From Streptomyces sp. NBC_00523 (lineage in GTDB: Bacteria > Actinomycetota > Actinomycetes > Streptomycetales > Streptomycetaceae): a DNA stretch of 64,000 nt. The stretch covers positions 682,001 through 746,000 of the forward strand of contig NZ_CP107836.1 in NCBI RefSeq assembly GCF_036346615.1, given 5' to 3'. Below are positions 20,383 to 29,128 of the stretch, one piece after another; position 1 is the stretch's first letter; each line of letters begins with the position of its first letter. Position numbers and translations under genes: made by a program. The notes beneath the pieces are model-generated. The model was not told the DNA's origin and did no database searches. It worked only from the letters and a program-made list of their open reading frames with translations.

Positions 20383-21264
20383 CTACTTCAGGCGTACGTG
20401 GGTACGGCCGATGGGCACGATGAGCGGCCGGTCGCCGACCGGGTCGTCGATCACCATGGCCCGCAGCCCGAACGCCTCCTCCAGCAGCTCGGCGGTGATC
20501 ACGTCGCGCGGGTGGCCCTGCGCCAGCACCGAACCGTCACGCATCACCACGAGGTTGTCGCTGTAACGCGTGGCGAGGTTGAGGTCGTGCAGGACCATCA
20601 CCACCGTGCACCCGGACTCGTGCAGGTCGTCCACCAGGTCGAGCACGTCGATCGCGTGCGCCAGGTCCAGATAGGTGGTGGGTTCGTCCAGCAGCAGCAG
20701 ATCGGTGCCCTGAGCCAGGGTCATCGATATCCACACCCGCTGGCGCTGACCGCCCGACAGCGAGTCGACGGGCCGGTCCGCGAGGTCGGCGACCCCGGTC
20801 AGCGCGAGCGCCTTCCGTACGATGTCGGCGTCGTCCGACGACCACTGCCGCAGCCAGCTCTGGTGCGGGTGGCGCCCTCGGGCGACCAGGTCCGAGACCG
20901 TCAGCCCCTCGGGCGCCACCGGCGCCTGGGGCAGCAGGCCGAGTTTCTTCGCCACGTCCCTGGTCCGGAGCGAGGCGATGTCCTCGCCGTCCAGCACGAC
21001 GGCGCCGCCGGCCGGTTTCAGCAGCCGGGTCAGGGTGCGCAACAGCGTCGATTTGCCGCAGCCGTTGGGGCCGATGATGGTGGTGACCACGCCGGACGGG
21101 ATCTCGACGTCGAGGCCGTCGATGACGGTCCGCCCGCCGTAGCCGACCCTGATGCCCCTGGCGGCGAGCCGTGGAGCGCCGCCGCCCGGCGCCTTGGTTT
21201 CCGTGGTGGTGAGATGCGCGGCCACTGGCCCTCCTCTGCTCGGGTTGTCCGACTCGTCTGTCAT
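20383..21264 (-). CDS. cchE: Ferric siderophore ABC transporter ATPase
   Basis: FepC/FhuC-type ATPase of 293 residues that powers ferric siderophore import. All motifs are canonical: Walker A GPNGCGKST, Q-loop LLPQAP, signature [11 protein letters not shown], Walker B LLLLDEPT, and H-loop VLHDLN. The N-terminal 30 residues are a variable, Gly/Pro-containing extension. The ATG directly follows the cchD stop (TAAATG, no gap), so the two are translated as an operon. It is the last gene of the cchB-cchC-cchD-cchE unit. Confidence 0.94.
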   Translation of the reverse strand: MTDESDNPSRGGPVAAHLTTTETKAPGGGAPRLAARGIRVGYGGRTVIDGLDVEIPSGVVTTIIGPNGCGKSTLLRTLTRLLKPAGGAVVLDGEDIASLRTRDVAKKLGLLPQAPVAPEGLTVSDLVARGRHPHQSWLRQWSSDDADIVRKALALTGVADLADRPVDSLSGGQRQRVWISMTLAQGTDLLLLDEPTTYLDLAHAIDVLDLVDDLHESGCTVVMVLHDLNLATRYSDNLVVMRDGSVLAQGHPRDVITAELLEEAFGLRAMVIDDPVGDRPLIVPIGRTHVRLK

Positions 21265-22326
21265 TTACCTGAGGTTCGCCCGGACCAGCAGATACACCAG
21301 GAAGGGTCCGCCGATCGCGGCGGTGACCACACCGACCGGCAGGCCGACGGGCAGGGCCGTGCGCGCGATCAGGTCGGAGCCGGTCAGCAGCAGTGCGCCG
21401 ACCAGTCCCGAGGCGGCCATCGGCGGCGTCGGGTGTCTCGCCAGCCGCATCGCCACCTGCGGTGCGACGAGCGCGACGAAGGGCACGGGGCCCGCCGCGC
21501 TCACCGCCGAGGCGGCCAGCAGCACCGCGCACAGCAGCATGACGGCCCGCACCCGGTTGAACCGGACCCCGAGCCCCGCGGCGACCTCGTCCCCGAGGTG
21601 CAGCGGCTTGAACTGGAAGGCGAGGCAGAGCACTACAGCCAGCAGGACCAGGGTGCACCAGAGCGCCACCCGGACCTCGCCCCACGACCGGTTGTCCAGG
21701 GAGCCGACCAGCCATGCCTGGGCCCGGGCCACGTCCCGGATGTCGGCCGACGTGAGGAGCCAGGTCGTGATCGCCTCCATCGCCGCGCTCACCGAGATGC
21801 CGATGAGGATGAGCCGGAAGCCGTCGATCCCGCGCCGCCAGGCCAGGAAGTACACCAGCAGCCCCGTGCCGAGACCGCCCAGGAGCGCCGCCGCCGACAG
21901 GCCCACGGAGTTGGTGACCGCCGTGGCGGCCCCGCCCGAGACCGTCACCAGGAACACCGCGACCGCACTGGCGCCCCCGGTGATGCCGAGGACGTCGGGG
22001 CTGGCCAGCGGGTTGCGGGCGACGGACTGGGTGATCGCGCCGGACACCCCGAGCGCGACGCCGACGACGACGCCGGCCAGGGCGCGCGGCATCCGCAGAT
22101 CCATGATGACGAACCGGTCGACCTGCTCGCCGCCCCCGAGGATCGTGGCGATCACCCGCGACAGGCCGATCGGGAAGTCGCCGACCGCGATGGACAGGCA
22201 GAACACCAGGAAGGTGGCCGCCGCCAGCAGCAGGGTGACCAGGACGAGCCAGGGCCGCCAGACGAACGAGACGCCCCCGGCGCGGATGCCCGCCGTGACC
22301 GATGCTTTCAACTCCGTTCCGTTCAT
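21265..22326 (-). CDS. cchD: FecCD-family ferric siderophore permease
   Basis: Membrane permease of 353 residues with the alternating hydrophobic segments of the FecCD family. Diagnostic stretches are DLRMPRALAGVVVGVALGVS, NPLASPDVLGITGGAS and LVAPQVAMRLARH near the C-terminus. The ATG at 22326 overlaps the cchC stop (ATGA); earlier in-frame codons fall inside cchC. It forms the import channel together with CchC and is driven by CchE. Confidence 0.93.
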   Translation of the reverse strand: MNGTELKASVTAGIRAGGVSFVWRPWLVLVTLLLAAATFLVFCLSIAVGDFPIGLSRVIATILGGGEQVDRFVIMDLRMPRALAGVVVGVALGVSGAITQSVARNPLASPDVLGITGGASAVAVFLVTVSGGAATAVTNSVGLSAAALLGGLGTGLLVYFLAWRRGIDGFRLILIGISVSAAMEAITTWLLTSADIRDVARAQAWLVGSLDNRSWGEVRVALWCTLVLLAVVLCLAFQFKPLHLGDEVAAGLGVRFNRVRAVMLLCAVLLAASAVSAAGPVPFVALVAPQVAMRLARHPTPPMAASGLVGALLLTGSDLIARTALPVGLPVGVVTAAIGGPFLVYLLVRANLR

Positions 22327-23396
22327 GCGCTCCTGAACTTTCCACGCCACACCAGGACCGCGAAGAACGGCGCGCCGAGCAGCGAGACGACGACCCCGGC
22401 GTCCAGCTCCCCCGGCCGTACCACCAGGCGCCCGACGATGTCGCACACCAGCAGGACGACCGCGCCGAGCAGACCCGCGTACGGCACCAGCCAGCGGTAG
22501 TCGGGCCCGGTCAGATACCGGGCGACGTGGGCCACCATCAGCCCGATGAACGCGATGGGGCCGCAGGCCGCGGTGGCGGCGCCGGCCAGCAGCGTGATGG
22601 CGGTGATGCCGACCGTCCGGCTCAGCGCGATGTTGACACCGAGTCCGCGGGCCACGTCGTCACCGAGGTTGAGCAGGTTCAGGGAGGGCAGCATGACCGC
22701 CGCCAGGACCAGCCCGACCGCGACGAACGCGGTGACGGGCCAGATGACGTCGTAGCCGACGCCCGCCACCGAGCCCGCGTTCCAGAACCGCAGCACGTTC
22801 AGGGACTTCACGTCGGACAGGGCGACGGCCGTGGTCATCGCCGCGAGGAACACCGTGACCCCCTGCCCGGCCAGGGCCAGGGTCAGCGGGTTCCCGGCGC
22901 CCCTGCCGATGCTGGCGAGGCCGAACACGACGACTCCGGCGACCGCCGATCCCAGGAACCCGAACCAGACGTACTGGAGCGGGTCGGTGAGCCCGAACAC
23001 GGCGATCACCGACACCACGGCGAACGAGGCGCCCGCGTTGACGCCCACCAGCCCGGTGTCGGCGATCGGGTTGCGCGTGTACCCCTGGATCAGCGCGCCG
23101 CCGACCCCGAGGGCCAGGCCCGCCACGATGCCGAGCACCGTGCGGGGCACGCGCACGGTCTGCACGATGAGCCGGATCTCGGAGAGCCGCTGATCGGACT
23201 CCGGGGCCGCGAACAGGCCGTGCCACACCTCGGCGGGCGTCAGGGCGCGCGCCCCGACGGCCAGGGAGAGGGCGGCCACGGCCAGGACGGCCACCGCGAG
23301 GGCGGTCAGGCCGGTGACCCGTCTGCGACGGGTCACCGTAACGCCCCTGGTTATGGGGCGCTCCACTGCAGTTGTGCTCATGTCCGCGTACGTCAT
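22323..23396 (-). CDS. cchC: FecCD-family ferric siderophore permease
   Basis: Second FecCD permease, 357 residues. It shows VRVPRTVLGIVAGLALGVGG, NPIADTGLVGVNAGAS and FIGLMVAHVARYLTG, parallel to CchD, and should be its heterodimer partner. The ATG at 23396 is chosen; a second ATG five codons downstream (23381) is possible since neither has a convincing Shine-Dalgarno sequence. It begins 38 bp after the cchB stop, and its own stop overlaps the cchD start. Confidence 0.92.
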   Translation of the reverse strand: MTYADMSTTAVERPITRGVTVTRRRRVTGLTALAVAVLAVAALSLAVGARALTPAEVWHGLFAAPESDQRLSEIRLIVQTVRVPRTVLGIVAGLALGVGGALIQGYTRNPIADTGLVGVNAGASFAVVSVIAVFGLTDPLQYVWFGFLGSAVAGVVVFGLASIGRGAGNPLTLALAGQGVTVFLAAMTTAVALSDVKSLNVLRFWNAGSVAGVGYDVIWPVTAFVAVGLVLAAVMLPSLNLLNLGDDVARGLGVNIALSRTVGITAITLLAGAATAACGPIAFIGLMVAHVARYLTGPDYRWLVPYAGLLGAVVLLVCDIVGRLVVRPGELDAGVVVSLLGAPFFAVLVWRGKFRSA

Positions 23397-23434
23397 CTCT
23401 CTGGCCCGCCGGGCCCGGACGGTGGTCGGGCTGT

Positions 23435-24781
23435 CTAGCGGGAGCCGTCCCCGGCGACCGGACGGACGGCGTCGGGCGCGTCCTTGACGCTCCGGTCCAG
23501 CAGCGAGTCCAGGATCTCGCCGACCCGGATCGCGGTGTTGGACAGCAGGGCCGAGGTGATGCCGTGGGTGTGCTCCGTACCGCCCTGGAGGTAGATGCCG
23601 CAGTTCAGCGCGGCGTCGGTGGCGATGCGGTAGTCGCGCTCGACGCGGACCCGGCCCTCCTCGTCGCGCAGGCAGTACTCCGCGGCCTCGCCCAGGAGGC
23701 CCAGCGGATCGGCCGGGCTGTAGCCGGTGGCGAACACCACGACGTCGGCGTCGAGCACGGTCTCCTCGCCGGTGACGAGGGACGTCACGGTGGCGCGCAC
23801 CGTGTCCGGGGTCGCCTCGGCCGCGGTGAGCCGGGACACGTTGAGGAAGCGCAGCCGCTCGGTGCCGAGCACCCTCTCCTGGTACATCTGCCGGTACAGG
23901 TCGTCGATCAGATCGATGTCGACCACGGAGTAGTTGGTGTTGCCGTGGTAGTCCATCAGCCGGCGCTTGATGTTCTCGGGCGCCGCGTAGAACTCGTCCA
24001 CCGCGTCCGGGTCGAAGATCTTGTTGGCGAAGCTGCTGTCGTCGGCCGGGCTGTAGCCGTAGCGCGAGAAGACCGCGCATATCTCGGCCTCGGGGAAGCG
24101 GCGGTGCAGATACGCGACGTTCTCGGCGGCGCTCTGCCCGGCGCCCACGACGACGAAGCGGGAGGGCGAGGTGCCGTCCAGCTCGCCGACCCGGGTCAGC
24201 AGTTCGGAGTTGTGCCAGACGCGGTCGCCGCGCTCGATGCCCTCGGGCACCAGCGGGCGCAGTCCGGTGCCGATGACGAGGTTGCGGGCGCGGTGGACCG
24301 TCAGCCCCTCCCCCGACCGGACGGTGACGTCCAGGTACTCCACGACGCCGTCCTCGACCACCTGGGTCACCCCGACGACCTCGTGGTCGTAGGAGACGAG
24401 GTCGTCCACCTGGGCGGCGGCCCACTCGAAGTAGTCGTGGAACTCGACGCGCAGCGGGAAGAGGTTCTTGTGGTTGATGAAGTCGATCAGGCGTCCCTTG
24501 CTCTTGAGGTAGCAGAGGAAGCTGAACTCACTGGACGGGTTGCGGAGTGTCACCAGGTCCTTGAGGAACGAGACCTGCATGGTGGCGTCGTCGATGAGCA
24601 TTCCCCGGTGCCAGCCGAAGGCCGGTTGCTGCTCGAAGAACTGGGCGGTCACCGCTTCCCGCGTTCCGGAGCGCGCGTTGTGCTCGCTGATCGCGATCGC
24701 CATGGCCACATTGGACGGGCCGAAGCCGATACCAATGAGGTCGTGGACCGGTGCTGCGTCGCCAGGACGAGCCTGTGACAT
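23435..24781 (-). CDS. cchB: L-ornithine N5-monooxygenase
   Basis: FAD- and NADPH-dependent hydroxylase (448 residues) that converts L-ornithine to N5-hydroxy-L-ornithine, the iron-ligating residue of hydroxamate siderophores. Motifs: FAD loop GIGFGPSN near the N-terminus, substrate region MQVSFLKDLVTLRNP, NADPH loop VVGAGQSAAE, and the C-terminal FATGYSPADP. GGGAG lies 5 bases before the ATG at 24781, which fixes the start over an in-frame codon 63 bp upstream. It heads the cchB-cchC-cchD-cchE operon, with an iron box 87 bp upstream. It acts just before CchA formylation and CchH loading. Confidence 0.95.
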   Translation of the reverse strand: MSQARPGDAAPVHDLIGIGFGPSNVAMAIAISEHNARSGTREAVTAQFFEQQPAFGWHRGMLIDDATMQVSFLKDLVTLRNPSSEFSFLCYLKSKGRLIDFINHKNLFPLRVEFHDYFEWAAAQVDDLVSYDHEVVGVTQVVEDGVVEYLDVTVRSGEGLTVHRARNLVIGTGLRPLVPEGIERGDRVWHNSELLTRVGELDGTSPSRFVVVGAGQSAAENVAYLHRRFPEAEICAVFSRYGYSPADDSSFANKIFDPDAVDEFYAAPENIKRRLMDYHGNTNYSVVDIDLIDDLYRQMYQERVLGTERLRFLNVSRLTAAEATPDTVRATVTSLVTGEETVLDADVVVFATGYSPADPLGLLGEAAEYCLRDEEGRVRVERDYRIATDAALNCGIYLQGGTEHTHGITSALLSNTAIRVGEILDSLLDRSVKDAPDAVRPVAGDGSR

Positions 24782-24867
24782 GTCACTCCCATCGTGCGGG
24801 GAAGCCGCCTGTCGGATGTGGGGAAACGGGCGTAGGACGGGCACGCCGGAACAGCGGCCCGATGAAC

Positions 24868-24886
24868 TTAGGTGAGCCTAAGCTAA
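24868..24886 (-). promoter_or_regulatory. Iron box for cchB operon
   Basis: TTAGGTGAGCCTAAGCTAA. Its complement TTAGCTTAGGCTCACCTAA is 18 of 19 to the iron-box form. It lies in the divergent cchB/cchA region on the cchB side. Confidence 0.92.
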
Positions 24887-24965
24887 TCCGTCAACACTTG
24901 TCGATGGGTGCGATTCGGACACCCCAGACATGAGACCGCCCCAACTGGGGCACCCCACGCCTCCG

Positions 24966-24999
24966 TTGCAAGATAAGGTAAGCCTTGCTTTACTTACCT
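24966..24999 (+). promoter_or_regulatory. Promoter and second iron box for cchA
   Basis: TTGCAA (24966-24971) and TTTACT (24989-24994) are 17 bp apart and form a plausible promoter. The spacer carries an iron-box-like 19-mer, TAAGGTAAGCCTTGCTTTA (24974-24992), about 15 of 19 to the alternative iron-box form. A perfect inverted repeat AGGTAAG (24976-24982) and CTTACCT (24993-24999) with a 10-bp spacer overlaps it. Confidence 0.78.
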
Positions 25000-25029
25000 G
25001 TCCTTGTTTCTGCGTCGAGGAGGAACCCC

Positions 25030-25977
25030 ATGCGGGTCGTCATGTTCGGTTACCAGACCTGGGGCCACCGCACCCTGCAAGCCCTCCTGGACTCCGAGCA
25101 CGACGTGGTGCTGGTCGTCACCCACCCCAGGAGCGAGCACGCCTACGAGAAGATCTGGAGCGACTCCGTCGCGGATCTCGCCGAGGAGCACGGCGTCCCG
25201 GTCCTGATCCGCAACCGCCCGGACGACGACGAGCTGTACGAGGCCCTGAAAGCCGCCGAGCCCGACGTCATCGTGGCCAACAACTGGCGTACGTGGATCC
25301 CGCCGCGCATCTTCGCGCTCCCCCGCCGGGGCACCCTGAACGTCCACGACTCGCTGCTGCCGAAGTACGCGGGCTTCTCGCCGCTCATCTGGGCCCTCAT
25401 CAACGGCGAGACCGAGGTGGGCGTCACCGCGCACATGATGAACGACGAGCTGGACGCCGGCGACATCGTCCGGCAGGAGTCCGTCCCGGTCGGCCCGAGG
25501 GACACCACCACCGACCTCTTCCACAAGACCGTCGACCTCATCGCCCCCGTCACCACCAAGGCGCTGGCCCTGATCGCGGACGGGCAGACGGAGTTCACCC
25601 CGCAGGACCGCTCGCAGGCCACCTTCTTCCACAAGCGCGCCGAGGAGGACATCCGCATCGACTGGAACTGGCCGGCCGAGGACCTGGAGCGCCTGGTGCG
25701 CGCCCAGTCGGCCCCGTACCCCAGCGCCTTCACCCACCACCGGGGCAAGCGGATCGAGATCCTGGCCAGTGTGGTCTCCGAGGCGCGTTACGGCGGAACG
25801 CCGGGCCGGATCTTCTACCGCGAGGGCGAGGGCGTGGTCATCGTGGCCGGGGCCGACGCCCGCACCGGCCGCAATCACGGCCTGGCCGTCACCCGGGTCC
25901 GCACCGAGGACGGCCGCGAGCTGCCCGCGACGGAGTACTTCACCTCCATGGGCGGCTACCTGACCAGCCGCCCCTGA
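25030..25977 (+). CDS. cchA: N5-hydroxyornithine formyltransferase
   Basis: Methionyl-tRNA formyltransferase-like enzyme (315 residues) that moves a formyl group from N10-formyl-tetrahydrofolate to N5-hydroxyornithine, giving the N-formyl-N-hydroxy-ornithine of coelichelin. The catalytic core is visible: Asn and His in NVHDSLLPKYAG, and Asp in the MMNDELDAGDI segment. The C-terminal third resembles the formyltransferase C-terminal barrel. GAGGAGG sits just before the ATG at 25030; the longer frame from 24985 lacks such a site and would begin inside the promoter. It is divergent from cchB with its own iron box and ends in a strong hairpin. Confidence 0.93.
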   Translation: MRVVMFGYQTWGHRTLQALLDSEHDVVLVVTHPRSEHAYEKIWSDSVADLAEEHGVPVLIRNRPDDDELYEALKAAEPDVIVANNWRTWIPPRIFALPRRGTLNVHDSLLPKYAGFSPLIWALINGETEVGVTAHMMNDELDAGDIVRQESVPVGPRDTTTDLFHKTVDLIAPVTTKALALIADGQTEFTPQDRSQATFFHKRAEEDIRIDWNWPAEDLERLVRAQSAPYPSAFTHHRGKRIEILASVVSEARYGGTPGRIFYREGEGVVIVAGADARTGRNHGLAVTRVRTEDGRELPATEYFTSMGGYLTSRP

Positions 25978-25982
25978 CCCCG

Positions 25983-26027
25983 CATGGGTGTGCCCCCCGG
26001 CCCGAGGGCCGGGGGGGGCACACCCAT
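25983..26027. terminator. Terminator after cchA
   Basis: A long inverted repeat begins CATGGGTGTGCC and ends GGCACACCCATG, with G/C-rich inner arms, starting 6 bp after the cchA stop. It marks the right edge of the coelichelin locus and can also stop the convergent MFS remnant. Confidence 0.85.
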
Positions 26028-26039
26028 GTGTCCTGCCGG

Positions 26040-27229
26040 TCAGCCCTTGCGGGGCCGGGTACGGGGCAGCCGGGTCGCCGCCGCCGCGGCGAACAGGCAG
26101 AAGCCGAGCACCCACCAGAAGGTGTCACCGAAGGCCGCGGGGACGTCCGCGCCCGTGGCGGCGAGCCGGTTCTCCAGGATCACCGCCACCGCCGCCGTGC
26201 CGACCGAACCGCCCACGGTGTTCAGGAGGTTGAGCGCCCCGGCCGCCCGGGGCAGCGGCTCCGGCTCGATCCGGCTGTAGACGATGTTCATCACGGGCGC
26301 GCCGACCATCGACATCCCGAAGCCCCGCACCACCAGCGCCGAGACGACCACCGCGTCCGGGACCCCGTGCTCCAGCAGGGTGAACGGGGCGGTCCCGGCG
26401 ACGATCAGCACGATGCCGGTGACCACCAGGGTCCTCGGCGCGACCTTGCTGATGGTCCGGTTGACGAGCACCGAACCGGCGGCCGCGCCCAGCCCCTGGG
26501 AGGCGAGCAGCAGCCCCGCCTCCCAGGCCGACATCCCCCGCCCCGACTGGAAGTACAGCGGCAGCAGGAACGTCGTGCCGAACACCGAGGCCCCGAGCAC
26601 CACCAGCGCCAGGGCGGCGGCACCGAAGGGCGGACGGGCGAACAGCCGGGGGGCCACCAGCGGCGTCGACCGGGTGCGCAGCCCGTGCGCGGTGAACGTG
26701 GCCAGCATGACCGCCCCGGCCACGATGCCGAGCGTGGCCGGGACCGCGCGGTCGTGGGCGACCTCGGTCAGAGCAGCGGGACCACGGCGACGATGCTGAT
26801 CACCTTGCCGGTGCGGCCGGGGCCCGCGACCCGGGCGAGCAGCGCCTGCCCGGTCGCGGGGAGCAGGCCGCCGCCGAGGCCCTGGATGACGCGGAACACG
26901 ATGAGGCTGGTCGCCGACCAGGCCGAGGCGCGCAGCACCGAGCCGATCAGGAACACGCCGATGGCCGCGAGCCAGACCCGCCGGCCGCCGAAGCGCCCGG
27001 CCAGCCAGCCGGACGCGGGGACGGCGGCGACGACGGCGAGCAGGTAGGCGCTGGAGACCCACTGGATCTCGGCGACCGAGGCGTCGAACTCCTCGGTGAG
27101 CCGGTCGAGTCCGACGCTGACGATGGTGGCGTCGAGCGTGGCCATGAACGTGCCGAGGACCAGAATGAACGCGATCCGCAGCAGCTCCCGGTCCACGCGT
27201 TCGGGGGGCGGGGCGGGTGCCTCGGTCAT
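26040..27229 (-). pseudogene. MFS (DHA2-type) exporter, internal deletion and frameshift
   Basis: The N-terminal part (ATG at 27229) has the drug-exporter signature ATLDATIVSVGLDRL and RVIQGLGGGLLPATGQAL, and stops at a TGA (26768-26770) right after VVPLL. The C-terminal part continues in another frame from about 26775 with ALTEVAHD and then SGRGMSAWEAGLLLASQGLG to a normal end. In related proteins about 90 residues separate VVPLLGP from the LTEV segment, so an internal deletion of roughly 270 bp removed helices 5-6 and shifted the frame at a CTGCTCTGACC joint. The ATG overlaps the NRPS remnant stop (ATGA), so this was once coupled to that NRPS, probably as its product exporter. It is non-functional as read. 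Confidence 0.85.
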
Positions 27230-28081
27230 CGGTCCTCCAGGAGGGCGCTCACATCGGCGTCCAGGTGCTGCTCCATGTTCCACAGCAGGTCGGTCAGTTG
27301 GGCGGCGAGCCCGTCGGTGTCGGTGCCGCCCCGGTGGGCGAGCACTCCGGTCCAGCCGTCGCCGTCGGGCATGACCGTCAGCGTGGCGGGGTGGTGGGTG
27401 GACTCCCGGAAGCGCGTGGCGAGCACGGTGAGTCCGGGCGCGGGTTCGCGCAGCCGGTCCGGGTCGACCGGGTAGTTCTCGAAAACGACCATGCTGTCGA
27501 AGAGCCTGCGCCGTCCGGTGAGCCGTTCCAGGTCGGACAGGGCCACGTGGTGGTGCTCGACCAAATTGCGCTGGCGGGCCTGGAGACCGGTGAGCGCGGC
27601 GGCCAGGGTGCCGGTGAGCCGGGCCCGTACCGGCACGGTGTTGGCGAGCAGGCCGATGATCTCCTCCACGCCGTCCAGGGCCGGGGCCGGCTCGACACCA
27701 TGGCGCCGAAGCAGACGTCCCGCCGCCCTGAGCGCCGGGCCAGCAGTACCGACCAGGCGCCCTGCACCAGGGTGTTCGGGGTCAGCCCGCGCCGTGCGGC
27801 GAGCCGGGCGGCGAGCGCGGCGAAGGTGCGGCGGGCCGGCAGGTCCTTGGGGCGCAGCCCGAGGCCGAGGGCGCGCAGCCTGCTGCTGACGGTGATGGCG
27901 GTGATGCTGTCGCCGCCGAGGGCGAAGAAGTCGTCGTCCACGCCGACCCGTTCGACGTCGAGCGCGTCGGCGAGGACGGTGCACAGCAGCCGTTCGCGTT
28001 CGGTGCTCGGTTCCCGGCCGCCGCCGGGCAGGACGGGCGCGGGCAGCGCGGCGCGGTCGAGCTTGCCGTTGGGCGTGACGG
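27226..28081 (-). pseudogene. NRPS remnant: end of A domain, T domain, half C domain
   Basis: Read on the minus strand from 28081: the A10 motif VTPNGKLDR, a linker, then carrier domain DDDFFALGGDSITAIT, directly followed by the C-terminal half of a condensation domain (GLTPNTLVQGAWSVLL). The N-terminal C-domain half with HHxxxDG is missing. Near 27690 the frame shifts: CFGAMVS is in one frame, VEEIIGLLANTVPVRARL and HHHVALSDLERLTG in the next. The A domain core is lost upstream, where the sequence jumps to a fragment of isochorismate synthase on the other strand. Together with the MFS remnant it looks like the residue of a second siderophore cluster. No function can remain. Confidence 0.87.
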
Positions 28082-28342
28082 GCGCCGACGGCGACCGCCC
28101 GGCGGGTGCTGACCGAGACCGAGCCCTTCGACCGGGGCTACTTCGCGGGCATGGTCGGCTGGGGCGACGCGAGCGGCGACGGGGAGTGGGTCGTCACCAT
28201 CCGCTGCGCCGAGGCGGAGGAGCGCACGCTGCGCCTCTACGCCGGGGCGGGCGTCGTCGCGGCGTCCGAGCCCGAGGCGGAGACCGCCGAGACGGCTGCG
28301 AAGTTCCGCACCTTCCTGAGCGCGGTGGGTGCCGAGCTCTGA
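28082..28342 (+). pseudogene. Isochorismate synthase, C-terminal fragment
   Basis: An open frame of about 86 codons whose product matches the C-terminus of DhbC/EntC/MenF enzymes: [14 protein letters not shown], then [12 protein letters not shown], then [13 protein letters not shown] with ETAAKF, ending in a normal stop. Those segments carry the Mg- and product-binding residues of the chorismate-utilising fold, but the first three quarters of the gene are absent. An in-frame TGA at 28076-28078 closes the frame upstream. Isochorismate synthase opens 2,3-dihydroxybenzoate synthesis, the acyl cap of catecholate siderophores. The truncated NRPS 5' side and this truncated 5' side meet at about 28080, as expected if one deletion removed the centre of a divergent pair. 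Confidence 0.85.
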
Positions 28343-28351
28343 GCCGCCGCT

Positions 28352-29048
28352 CTACGCGGTCAGGGCGGCGGGCTCGCCCAGCCGGGCGGCCGCCGTCCGC
28401 CAGGCGGCGGTGACCGCGCACCTGGCCCGGGCGGTGGCCGTCGGGCCGTCGCCGTCGAGTCGCAGCGGCGGCCCGACGTGGACGTGCAGCCGGGGGCGGC
28501 GCAGCGGAGCGGTGGCCAGGCCCGCGAGCTGCTTGGCGGCCGAGCCGGAGGTGACCCGGCGGGCCCCCGGCCTGGCCCACCGGGATGACCGGCGCGCCGG
28601 TGCGGTGCGCGAGCCGGGCGAGGCCTCGGTGGAAGGCGCCCGGCGCCGCCTCGGCCGCGTCCCCGCGGTGCGGCAGCCCGCCCTCCGCGTAGATGAGGAT
28701 GTGCCGGCCCTGTTCCAGCGCCTCCTGGGCGAGAACGACGGCCCGGCCGGCGCGGGGGTCGCCCCGGTGGACGGGGATGTGCCCCTCGCGGGCGAGGGCG
28801 CGGCCGAGTACGGGGACGCGCCAGAGCCCGGCGGCCGCCATGACGACGGGCCGGGCGCCGAGGCTGCGGAGCGCCGCCAGGACGATCGCGGGGTCCGCGA
28901 GCGAGGTGTGGTTGGCGGCGATGATGCCGGCCGGGGGCAGTACGGCGTCCGTGTCGGTGGTGAGCGTCAACCGCCCGAAGGCGGGCACCAGTTGACCGGC
29001 AAGACGGCTGAGCATGGGGATCTCCGGTTCGTTCGGGCGGAGTTCCAT
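28352..29048 (-). pseudogene. PlsC-type acyltransferase with +1 frameshift
   Basis: 1-acyl-glycerol-3-phosphate acyltransferase family (membrane phospholipid synthesis). The first 170 residues show the catalytic NHTSLAD (HxxxxD), the HRGD segment, the YAEGG motif and VIPVGQ. After VIPVGQAG the open frame turns into a low-complexity Arg/Pro/Ala tail, while the +1 frame gives a family-like C-terminus (TSGSAAKQLAGLATAPL, then HVHVGPPLRL) ending at a TAG at 28352-28354. One extra base in the C5 run at 28564-28568 explains the shift. It is either a recent pseudogene or a homopolymer sequencing error. The start at 29048 gives MELRPNEPEIPM. Confidence 0.75.
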
Positions 29049-29128
29049 CGTTCCGCGCCGAGCGCCCGTCCGGCTGAGCGGTGGTACTCATCCGCCGTGG
29101 GTACCCGGACCGCTCTGCCGCCCGCACC

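Noticed and set aside
28194..28351. Read-through C-terminus of the plsC-like frame over the isochorismate synthase fragment
   Set aside because: The tail is low-complexity and out of frame; the +1 frame has the family-like ending at 28352.
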